A stretch of 15,969 bases of DNA from JAGPFW01 sp964535155 (GTDB lineage Bacteria > Patescibacteriota > WWE3 > UBA101185 > UBA10185). The first letter of the stretch is position 1. Every line of letters starts with the position of its first letter. The stretch is from contig CAZHSR010000019.1 of assembly GCA_964535155.1 (NCBI GenBank), positions 1 through 15,969 on the forward strand, in the 5' to 3' direction. Positions 1 through 6,082 of the stretch are shown in pieces. Both the position numbers and the translations under genes were made by a program. The notes beneath the pieces were generated by a model. It saw only the letters and a program-made list of their open reading frames with translations, searched no databases and was not told the origin of the DNA.

Positions 1-779
1 ATAGGATTGGGAAGACTTAACTGGCAGGTGGTGCGCTTCGAGATTGAATGTATACGACGAGCCATGACCCCCAACAAAGACCCAGAGCTTTCCGACCGAA
101 TCCAAACTACACCCATGGGATCATTTTCCCCGACATCCTCGAAGAACACGGGAACCTGTCCATAGGCGGTGGCGATGAAATTCAGGAATCCCTTGGGATC
201 TTCCACCACAAAATCCCAATGGCGGGCTTCATCATGTGGCCCCTCTGGGAACCACTGGTGTTCTCTGTAGTACCCTCTGGTAGGGAAGTAAGTGCGCTCA
301 TGGTCCCCGGGGATATTCCTCTCCATTCCACCACCGTGCTGAGCGTTCGCTATATCAAAATCAACCTGCGATGCAAAGCGAAAACCCACATGGTGCAGAA
401 GGAGGGGGCGTTCCTTTTCATTGTAAAGCGTAAGCAATGCCAAGAGCCGATCATGCTCCTGCGCCCATTTGCTCACCGCCACAACGAAGCCCCGAGTGGC
501 TACGGCACCCATCCAACCATAGCCCAATTCGTTTCCTTCTGTGGGAGTCATCAGGAGTTTGCCATCAGATCCTGCCCCCAAAAGCACCAACTCACCCATC
601 TTTCCCCACGCAACGTGAGATGCGCGGGATTTGGGGGTCTGGGCGGGTGCTCCAACCCAACATCCGAAAGCTTTGGCCGCTGAAGATTCAGTGACTTCCG
701 CCACCACAACATACGCGGGTTCCCCCAGCGCCACACACAAATCCGACGCGAATCGTATAGATCTCAAAATAGTCTCCAC
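1..779 (-). CDS. Unrecognised protein, partial (N-terminal ~259 residues)
   Basis: This frame is open from a GTG at 779-777 to the left edge with no stop, so the 3' end of the gene lies outside the window. The start is well supported: AGGAGG lies at 786-791, six bases before the GTG. The protein begins METILRSIRFASDLC and continues with a mixed alpha/beta-looking sequence. It is rich in Trp, His and acidic residues in its second half, with a stretch around residues 165-200 containing RNIPGDHERTYFPTRG and HDEARHWDFVVEDP. I see no signal peptide, membrane segment or known catalytic motif, and I do not recognise the family. Base composition differs from its neighbours: bases 601-660 are 38/60 G+C, against 18/60 for 2041-2100 inside dnaA. 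That could mean recent transfer or a different selective regime. It is transcribed divergently from hpf. Confidence 0.7.
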   Translation of the reverse strand, partial: METILRSIRFASDLCVALGEPAYVVVAEVTESSAAKAFGCWVGAPAQTPKSRASHVAWGKMGELVLLGAGSDGKLLMTPTEGNELGYGWMGAVATRGFVVAVSKWAQEHDRLLALLTLYNEKERPLLLHHVGFRFASQVDFDIANAQHGGGMERNIPGDHERTYFPTRGYYREHQWFPEGPHDEARHWDFVVEDPKGFLNFIATAYGQVPVFFEDVGENDPMGVVWIRSESSGSLLGVMARRIHSISKRTTCQLSLPNP

Positions 780-800
780 AGCACACCTCCTAATTTTGGT

Positions 801-829
801 TTGTCAAACGAAAACTATAGAAGTATAAC
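801..829 (+). promoter_or_regulatory. Candidate distal promoter for hpf
   Basis: TTGTCA (801-806), a 17-base spacer and TATAAC (824-829) match the sigma-70 consensus well. A transcript would start near 836, about 73 bases before hpf. A second, closer candidate lies at 894-902, so this could be an alternative start site or a chance match. Confidence 0.35.
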
Positions 830-850
830 AAAGAAATCCCTCAAAATCAA
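822..850 (-). promoter_or_regulatory. Candidate promoter for the left-edge gene
   Basis: On the minus strand TTGATT (850-845) is followed by a 17-base spacer and TATACT (827-822). Transcription would begin near 815 and give a leader of about 36 bases that contains the AGGAGG site. The -10 overlaps the -10 of a candidate promoter on the opposite strand. Consensus match only. Confidence 0.45.
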
Positions 851-893
851 CTATGGGATATAGTAAATTTATCACTCCTCCTCCCAAAAACTC

Positions 894-902
894 TGCTAAA
901 AT
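894..902 (+). promoter_or_regulatory. Extended -10 directly before hpf (leaderless start)
   Basis: TGCTAAAAT is an extended -10 hexamer. It ends six bases before the hpf ATG, so the predicted first transcribed base is at or beside the A of ATG. No Shine-Dalgarno sequence precedes this ATG and no convincing -35 is visible. The same spacing recurs at other genes in the window. Confidence 0.4.
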
Positions 903-908
903 TAAAAC

Positions 909-1292
909 ATGCAATATCAAATATCCTCCGATAACATAGAACTTACAAAAAGCATGCACACCTTGGCAGAAGAAAAAGTGGGAAAATTAGAAAAGTTTTT
1001 TACTGAGCTCCCTTCGGATAAGGCTACTGCAAGAATAGTCCTTAACAAAGCTTCGCAAGACGACACATTTAAAACAAAAATTGAACTTATTGTTAAAGGG
1101 AAAAGTTATTTTGCACAAGAGAAGGAATTTACTTTGGAATCGGCAATTATTAGAGCAGTGGAAGAAATTGAGCGCCAACTGGAAAAGGACAAGGATCAAT
1201 TTGAGAGGAATTGGGATAAATTAAGGGAAATGAAGTCTTCGCAAGGTTTGGAAGAATTGGGCGTGGGAGAAGAGATTGCAGAAATTGAATAA
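909..1292 (+). CDS. hpf: Ribosome hibernation promoting factor (HPF/RaiA family)
   Basis: HPF/RaiA proteins bind the decoding channel of the 30S subunit when growth slows, blocking translation and stabilising inactive ribosomes. The 127-residue protein has the family's beta-alpha-beta-beta-beta-alpha layout. It opens with MQYQISSDNIELTKSM and a first helix of the type LAEEKVGKLEKFF. The middle strands include ARIVLNKA and FKTKIELIVKGKSYFAQE, and the long C-terminal helix is ESAIIRAVEEIERQLEKDKDQ. After that only about 30 acidic residues remain, so this is the short form without the C-terminal dimerisation domain of long HPF. The start lacks a Shine-Dalgarno site but sits six bases after an extended -10, suggesting a leaderless mRNA. 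The 3' end overlaps the next gene by 17 bases, so the two are probably co-transcribed. Confidence 0.9.
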   Translation: MQYQISSDNIELTKSMHTLAEEKVGKLEKFFTELPSDKATARIVLNKASQDDTFKTKIELIVKGKSYFAQEKEFTLESAIIRAVEEIERQLEKDKDQFERNWDKLREMKSSQGLEELGVGEEIAEIE

Positions 1293-1707
1293 GCTTTTAA
1301 ATATGTGGAAAAAGTCTAAAACAGAACAAAAAAAACTGGAAAAAACGGCAAAGAAATTTTCGGTGGTGACAGCGTTGCTTTCTGCAGGAGCACTTACGGT
1401 AATTGTTGTTGCAACAGCATATATCTACATAAAAACTTGGACACCTATAAAAGAGTTTTCTGCAAAAAAGACAAAAGGCGGCACAGAATTAAACTTGGAA
1501 TTTAGCGCAAAAGTTCCAGTAACAGGATATGTTTTGTATGGCACACATCCGTTGGCGACAAATAAGAAAGTAATTAAAGGTGAAATTTTGGGAAAGACGC
1601 AATTGCAAATTGCTCAGATTTTGCCAGAACGAACACATTATGTGCAATTTGTGACGCAAACAAGCGATGGAAGGGTTTTTGAGACAGATTTTTTGCCTGT
1701 AAAATAG
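1276..1707 (+). CDS. Small membrane-anchored protein with an Fn3/PAP-N-like extracellular domain
   Basis: This is a 143-residue protein of unknown function. A Lys-rich N-terminus (residues 1-32) is followed by one hydrophobic segment (about 33-54, FSVVTALLSAGALTVIVVAT). The remaining ~85 residues are predicted to lie outside the cell. The sequence around TGYVLYGTHPLATNK and THYVQFVTQTSDGRVFETDF resembles the beta-sandwich found in fibronectin type III and purple acid phosphatase N-terminal domains; this is a pattern-level resemblance only. I chose the TTG at 1276 because GGGAGA lies five bases upstream, inside the end of hpf. An in-frame ATG at 1303 would remove nine residues and has no clear ribosome-binding site. 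The overlap with hpf implies translational coupling. The link between the two functions is not obvious. Confidence 0.65.
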   Translation: MQKLNKLLNMWKKSKTEQKKLEKTAKKFSVVTALLSAGALTVIVVATAYIYIKTWTPIKEFSAKKTKGGTELNLEFSAKVPVTGYVLYGTHPLATNKKVIKGEILGKTQLQIAQILPERTHYVQFVTQTSDGRVFETDFLPVK

Positions 1708-1764
1708 TGGCTGAGAAACATTGGTAACACGATTCCAAACGACCCAACCCCCATCGCTTGATAC

Positions 1765-1793
1765 TGTGGATAAGTAGACTAAAGTTATACACA
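1765..1793. promoter_or_regulatory. Pair of DnaA boxes upstream of dnaA (autoregulation or origin)
   Basis: Two perfect matches to TTATNCACA lie in opposite orientations: TGTGGATAA at 1765-1773 (reverse complement TTATCCACA) and TTATACACA at 1785-1793. They begin 20 bases apart and are 35 bases from the dnaA start. AT-rich sequence follows (1798-1810). DnaA boxes just before dnaA are typical of dnaA autoregulation and often of the replication origin. Only two boxes and a ~120-base spacer are present, so a full oriC is not proven. A weak promoter (TTGATA 1758-1763, TAAAGT 1780-1785) would overlap them. Confidence 0.7.
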
Positions 1794-1827
1794 GAACAAT
1801 TTAAAAATTACTGCCCCAAAATAACTT

Positions 1828-3321
1828 ATGCCCGAAAACCAAGAAGAAAAAGTTGCTGAGACAACAAATACATCGGTTGTAACTACAGATGTAACTACAA
1901 ACCAAAAACCAGATGTACTCACCTTGTGGGAATCAGTTCAGGTAGCTTTAAATATCACTTTAAGTGATTTGATTTTTAATACTTTTATAAAAACTACTGA
2001 GGCAGAAAATTTAACAGAAGATTCAATTGACCTTGTTTGCAACTCTGATCACGCCAAGGACAAAATAATAAAAAATTATGCTTCTTTGATTCAAAACACT
2101 GTAAATGAAGTAGGAAAGCGAAATTATAAAATTAATTATGTTGTAAGGCGACCAGATCCTAAAGTTAAGAAAAGTAAAGGAAGAAAACTTGCCGAAGAAC
2201 TAGAGACTCCTTTATTTGGAGAGATTACGCCAAAGGAAACTTCCAAAGAGACTCAGGTGGAAACAACCCAATTAAAGGAAAAGGCGGGACTTGTGCCTCA
2301 ATATACTTTTGCAAATTATGTAATGGGAGCAAATAATCAACTGGCGTATTCTGTAGCATGGGCAGTGGCAAATAACCCTGGAGTGCAATACAATCCTGTG
2401 TTTTTATACTCAGGAGTAGGACTTGGAAAAACGCATTTAATCCATGCAATAGGAAATCATATTATTGACCAAAAGCCCCATTTAAAAGTTGTTTATACAA
2501 CAAGTGAAAAATTTACAAATGAGCTTGTGGAAACTATTCAGGCACCGTTTCAGGCAAAAAAGACGCTAACGGAAAGGTTTAGAAAAAAATTTAGGGAAGC
2601 AGATGTTCTGCTAATTGACGATATTCAATTTATGGTGGGAAAAGATTCCACTCAAGAAGAGTTTTTTCATACTTTTAATGAGTTGCAGATGCATAAGAAG
2701 CAGATAGTAATAACTTCGGATAGGCCTCCAAAGGATTTTAATAATTTGGAAGAAAGGCTGACTTCTAGATTTGGAAGTGGCATTACAACAGATATTCAAT
2801 CTCCCACAATTGAAATGCGAATTGCCATTTTGAGAAACAGGAGAGATTTAAATCAAGATGAAGTTACGGATGAGATGATAGATTTTGTTGCTGCAAAAGT
2901 GGATACAAACATTAGAGAACTAGAAGGCGCGTATATACAAGTTCTAACGCATATAAAATCACAAGGTTTGGAATATTCTGTGGAAAATGCGGGAAGAGCT
3001 TTGGGACAAATTATTCCAGAGAAAAAAGAAAAAGCTAATCCAAATGAAATTATGAATGCTGTATGTAGGTACTTTTCGGTTACAAAAGCGGATATAAAAG
3101 GACCAAGAAGGACAAAGGATTTTGTTATTCCTAGGCAGATAGCCATGTACTTGCTAAAAGAGATGACAGGAACGCCACTTATTGCTATTGGAGAGTTGCT
3201 AGGGGGACGGGATCATACAACAATTATTCATGGGGCGGATAAAATTGATAAGGAGATAAGGAAGATTCCTAGAATGGAACAGGATGTGCGAAATATTAAG
3301 CAGTTAATTTACATGGATTAG
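1828..3321 (+). CDS. dnaA: Chromosomal replication initiator protein DnaA
   Basis: DnaA binds DnaA boxes at the origin, forms an ATP-dependent filament, melts the DNA and loads the helicase. All four domains are visible in 497 residues. Domain I spans about 30-110 (TLWESVQVAL onward) and is followed by a Lys/Glu-rich linker, about 112-150. The AAA+ domain has Walker A SGVGLGKTHLIHAIGNH near residue 195, Walker B VLLIDDIQFM near 260, sensor I IVITSDRPP and the arginine-finger box LEERLTSRFGSG. The C-terminal DNA-binding domain carries the DnaA signature RQIAMYLLKEMTG...IGELLGGRDHTTIIHG. The length is within the usual range, with about 25 extra polar, Thr-rich residues at the N-terminus. The ATG has no clear Shine-Dalgarno site. 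Two DnaA boxes lie just upstream. The usual partner dnaN does not follow; groES does. Confidence 0.97.
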   Translation: MPENQEEKVAETTNTSVVTTDVTTNQKPDVLTLWESVQVALNITLSDLIFNTFIKTTEAENLTEDSIDLVCNSDHAKDKIIKNYASLIQNTVNEVGKRNYKINYVVRRPDPKVKKSKGRKLAEELETPLFGEITPKETSKETQVETTQLKEKAGLVPQYTFANYVMGANNQLAYSVAWAVANNPGVQYNPVFLYSGVGLGKTHLIHAIGNHIIDQKPHLKVVYTTSEKFTNELVETIQAPFQAKKTLTERFRKKFREADVLLIDDIQFMVGKDSTQEEFFHTFNELQMHKKQIVITSDRPPKDFNNLEERLTSRFGSGITTDIQSPTIEMRIAILRNRRDLNQDEVTDEMIDFVAAKVDTNIRELEGAYIQVLTHIKSQGLEYSVENAGRALGQIIPEKKEKANPNEIMNAVCRYFSVTKADIKGPRRTKDFVIPRQIAMYLLKEMTGTPLIAIGELLGGRDHTTIIHGADKIDKEIRKIPRMEQDVRNIKQLIYMD

Positions 3322-3370
3322 GGATTTGAGATTGGAAGTTTTGCTTTATTAATGGTTTTTTTGAAACCCC

Positions 3371-3400
3371 TTGACACTCTTCCATGGAGAGTGCTATAAA
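3371..3400 (+). promoter_or_regulatory. groESL promoter with CIRCE operator (HrcA site)
   Basis: TTGACACTC (3371-3379), a nine-base spacer and GAGTGCTAT (3389-3397) match the CIRCE consensus TTAGCACTC-N9-GAGTGCTAA at 15 of 18 positions, with the core CACTC/GAGTG exact. The same bases form the promoter: TTGACA (3371-3376) is the -35 and TATAAA (3395-3400) the -10, 18 bases apart. The operator thus spans the whole core promoter, so bound HrcA would exclude RNA polymerase. Transcription should start near 3407, leaving a ~48-base leader before groES. Confidence 0.85.
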
Positions 3401-3454
3401 ATACAGTGTCGTGTAAGAATTAATTACAAAGTTTATTTATTTAAAAGGAGGTAT

Positions 3455-3748
3455 ATGAAAAAAGTTCAACCACTATTTGATTACTTGTTAATCAAACCAT
3501 TGGAAGGGGAAACAACTCGCCCTTCCGGAATAGTTATTCCAGATTCTGCAAAAGAAAAGCCCCAAGAAGGTAAAATTATTTCCACTGGTCCCGGTACAAA
3601 GGACAAAGATGGCAACTTAATTCCTGTTGAAGTAAAAGTTGGAGATGTTGTTATGTACAAAAAATGGGGAGGAACTGAAATTAAGCTAAATGGTGAAGAG
3701 CATATTTTGGTTAAGCAGGAGGATATTCTTGCAGTTATCGAAGAGTAA
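3455..3748 (+). CDS. groES: Co-chaperonin GroES
   Basis: GroES is the heptameric lid that caps GroEL and drives the folding cycle. The 97-residue protein is normal length. It opens with MKKVQPLFDYLLIKPLEGE and has the mobile-loop region (about residues 17-34, ETTRPSGIVIPDSAKEKPQ), in which the conserved hydrophobic triplet IVI binds GroEL. Later come the conserved VKVGDVVMYKKWGGTEIK and the terminal strand EDILAVIEE. An upstream in-frame TTG at 3371 would read through the promoter and is rejected. The ATG at 3455 follows AGGAGG (3446-3451) by three bases, a slightly short spacing. It forms an operon with groEL 48 bases downstream, under the CIRCE-controlled promoter. Confidence 0.96.
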   Translation: MKKVQPLFDYLLIKPLEGETTRPSGIVIPDSAKEKPQEGKIISTGPGTKDKDGNLIPVEVKVGDVVMYKKWGGTEIKLNGEEHILVKQEDILAVIEE

Positions 3749-3796
3749 TTATTTAGAAAGCCTAAAAAGGAATTATAGCAAAAAGAAAGGAATTTT

Positions 3797-5467
3797 ATGT
3801 CAGCAAAAAACATAATTTATGATGACGAAGCTCGTCAGAAATTAAAAGCAGGTATAGACAAATTAGCAAAGGCAGTAGTTACAACTCTTGGTCCAAAGGG
3901 AAAAAATGTAGCTATGGCAAGAAGTTGGGGAGCACCTCAAGTTGTTCATGATGGTGTAACTGTTGCAAAAGAGGTAGAACTAAAAGACCCATTTGAGAAC
4001 ATGGGGGCGCAACTCGTTAGAGAGGCCGCTACAAAGACAAATGATATTGCAGGGGATGGTACAACAACTGCAACTCTTTTAACCCAAGCTATTGTGGATG
4101 AGGGTTTACGAAATATTTCTGCGGGGGCAAATCCCATGATTTTACGTCGTGGCCTAGAAAAAGCACTAGAAAAAGTTGTTGAAAGTATCGGCAATTTAGC
4201 AGTAAAAATTTCCACTAAAGAAGAACGCGCTCAAGTAGCAACAATCTCTGCTCAAGATGAGAGAATTGGAAATATTATTGCCGAAGCTATGGATAAAGTT
4301 GGAGATGACGGTGTCTTAACAGTGGGTGAGTCCAAGGGTTTAGAAATGGACTTGGAATACAAAGAAGGGATGCAGTTTGATAAAGGGTATACCTCTCCTT
4401 ACTTTATTACCGATTCAGAAAAGATGGTCGCGGAAATTGAGGATCCTTACATCTTAGTAACTGATCAAAAAGTGACTAATATTCAAGAGCTTTTACCAAT
4501 GCTAGAAAATTTGGTTAAAGTTTCTAAGAATTTAGTAATTTTAAGCGAAGGAATTGAAGGCGAGGCTTTGGCTACTTTGGTAGTTAATAAATTGCGAGGA
4601 ACCTTTAATGCTTTGGCAGTGGAAGCCCCAGGCTTTGGCGATCGCAGAAAAGCCATGTTAGAAGATATAGCCGTTTTAACCGGCGCTACCATGATTAGCT
4701 CTGATATGGGTAGAAAATTGGATTCAGTTACAGTTGAGGACCTAGGCCGTGCCGAAAAAGTGGTTGCCTCCAAAGATGACACTACTGTTGTAGGTGGTCA
4801 AGGCACTAAAGAAAAGATAAATGACAGAATTAGCCAAATCAAGGCTCAATTGGATGCTTCTGATTCCGATTATGATAAAGATAAATTAAAAGAAAGAATG
4901 GCAAAGCTTTCCGGAGGAGTGGCTGTATTAAATGTTGGAGCTGCAACAGAAACTGAGCTTAAGGAAAAGAAACTTCGTGTTGAGGATGCCGTTAATGCAA
5001 CAAGAGCCGCTGTAGAGGAAGGTATTGTACCTGGTGGAGGAGTTGCCTTTTTGAGAGCAAGAGAAGCCATTTCTGATCTTAAGCTTGAAGGAGACGAGCA
5101 AACTGGCGCTAATATTTTGTTTGCTGCTTTAGACAGGCCAATTAAAAGGTTAATTGAAAACTCTGGTAAAGATTCCGGAGAAGTTTTGGCAGGTTTAGCC
5201 TTTGCTTCTGAAAAAGCCGATTATAAAGGTAAAAAGGAAAACATCGGATTTAATGTAATGACTATGTCTTACGGCGACATGATTTCGGAAGGAATTATTG
5301 ACCCCGCAAAAGTCACCAGAAGCGCTTTGCAGAATGCAGTATCTGTCGCAATTATGGTTTTAACCACGGATTGCTTGATTGCAGAAGAGCCTAAGAAGGA
5401 TGAGCCTATGGGTGGTGCTGGCATGGGTGGCATGGGAGGAATGGGCGGTATGGATGGGATGATGTAA
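3797..5467 (+). CDS. groEL: Chaperonin GroEL (60 kDa)
   Basis: GroEL is the double-ring ATPase that encloses unfolded proteins in the cytoplasm. The 556-residue sequence is full length. Key ATPase residues are present at their E. coli positions or one off: D52 in HDGVTVAKE, D87 in the nucleotide-binding GDGTTTAT, and D397 in the RVEDAVNATRAAVEEG block (D398 in E. coli), followed by GIVPGGGVAFL. The apical domain around residues 190-375 includes GFGDRRKAMLEDIAVLTG. The C-terminus is the typical flexible Gly-Met tail (GGAGMGGMGGMGGMDGMM). The ATG is preceded by AAAGGA with five bases spacing. It is the second gene of the groESL operon, and transcription ends at the hairpin at 5492-5518. Confidence 0.98.
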   Translation: MSAKNIIYDDEARQKLKAGIDKLAKAVVTTLGPKGKNVAMARSWGAPQVVHDGVTVAKEVELKDPFENMGAQLVREAATKTNDIAGDGTTTATLLTQAIVDEGLRNISAGANPMILRRGLEKALEKVVESIGNLAVKISTKEERAQVATISAQDERIGNIIAEAMDKVGDDGVLTVGESKGLEMDLEYKEGMQFDKGYTSPYFITDSEKMVAEIEDPYILVTDQKVTNIQELLPMLENLVKVSKNLVILSEGIEGEALATLVVNKLRGTFNALAVEAPGFGDRRKAMLEDIAVLTGATMISSDMGRKLDSVTVEDLGRAEKVVASKDDTTVVGGQGTKEKINDRISQIKAQLDASDSDYDKDKLKERMAKLSGGVAVLNVGAATETELKEKKLRVEDAVNATRAAVEEGIVPGGGVAFLRAREAISDLKLEGDEQTGANILFAALDRPIKRLIENSGKDSGEVLAGLAFASEKADYKGKKENIGFNVMTMSYGDMISEGIIDPAKVTRSALQNAVSVAIMVLTTDCLIAEEPKKDEPMGGAGMGGMGGMGGMDGMM

Positions 5468-5491
5468 ATTTAGACTTTTTGCGCAATAAAG

Positions 5492-5518
5492 AAAGGGCCC
5501 CTTACGGGGCCTTTTTTT
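5492..5518. terminator. Intrinsic terminator, usable from both strands
   Basis: GGCCCC (5496-5501) pairs with GGGGCC (5506-5511) around a TTAC loop, and A-T pairs extend the stem to about ten. On the plus strand seven T follow, ending groESL. On the minus strand the hairpin is followed by CTTTCTTTATT, so it can also end the convergent rloAB-like transcript that stops at 5531. Confidence 0.9.
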
Positions 5519-5530
5519 GTCTGTTTATTA

Positions 5531-6076
5531 TTAACCCAACATCTCGTTTTCCATATAGGAGATGATTATGCTCAATTGAGAAATGTTCCCCCTTTGGGCT
5601 TCCAATATCTTTTTTTTAAAGACTTTTCTGTATTCTTCCAAATCGTTTCGTTTGTCTCGTCCTATGTATTCCTCTTCAAACTTTTTCTTACACCAAGGGG
5701 AGCTTTTTGTGTTAAAACTTTTTCCTGAAACAAGTATCGACAGCAAGGTACCCTCTAAACACGGAGTATTTTCTATCAACTCGAGTTTTTCCTCCTTGGC
5801 TTTCTTTCTTGCTCTTTCCATTTCCTTTGCATCTCTGTCATTATCCAGTATTACAATCCTTTGCATGAATTCTCCAGGATACTTAAGTGCATCCTCGACT
5901 AGGCTTAGTGGATCCCCTCCCTTTCCCCTTCGGATCTTTATAGCTATACCTTTATTATGCGCATATAGTGATTTCAGATACTTTAAAAAGATCTCTTCGT
6001 TCAAGCCTTCTCCATATATCAAAAGAGTATTCTTAGCCTGTTTATGTAGTCCTTTTTTAGGGTCAGTTCTTGCCAT
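5531..6076 (-). CDS. RloB-like Toprim-type protein, probable defence effector
   Basis: This 181-residue protein resembles the RloB family, small Toprim-like putative nucleases found beside AAA ATPases in defence loci. The Toprim acidic residues are visible: E23 and E27 in LLIYGEGLNEEIF, then D78 and D80 in RIVILDNDRD. A third block, residues 103-108 (NTPCLE), matches the conserved N-x-PC-x-E of RloB proteins. The C-terminus is Lys/Glu-rich and helical. It starts six bases after the stop of the ATPase gene with no ribosome-binding site, so it is probably translationally coupled. The inferred role is the toxic nuclease arm of a two-gene phage-defence system, held in check or activated by the ATPase. 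The family assignment is by motif only and no substrate can be named. Confidence 0.75.
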   Translation of the reverse strand: MARTDPKKGLHKQAKNTLLIYGEGLNEEIFLKYLKSLYAHNKGIAIKIRRGKGGDPLSLVEDALKYPGEFMQRIVILDNDRDAKEMERARKKAKEEKLELIENTPCLEGTLLSILVSGKSFNTKSSPWCKKKFEEEYIGRDKRNDLEEYRKVFKKKILEAQRGNISQLSIIISYMENEMLG

Positions 6077-6082
6077 TTTTTG

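Noticed and set aside
48..683. Plus-strand open frame of 211 codons at the left edge
   Set aside because: It lies antisense to the minus-strand frame that has a perfect AGGAGG-GTG start and stays open to the edge. Its protein has no domain-like pattern and its start has no ribosome-binding site.
3322..3370. Possible terminator after dnaA (GGTTT ... AAACC near 3355-3368)
   Set aside because: The stem is only five AT-rich pairs and no T-run follows; it is too weak to call.
3371..3454. N-terminal extension of groES from an in-frame TTG at 3371
   Set aside because: It would translate the CIRCE operator and promoter. The ATG at 3455 has AGGAGG and gives the normal GroES N-terminus.
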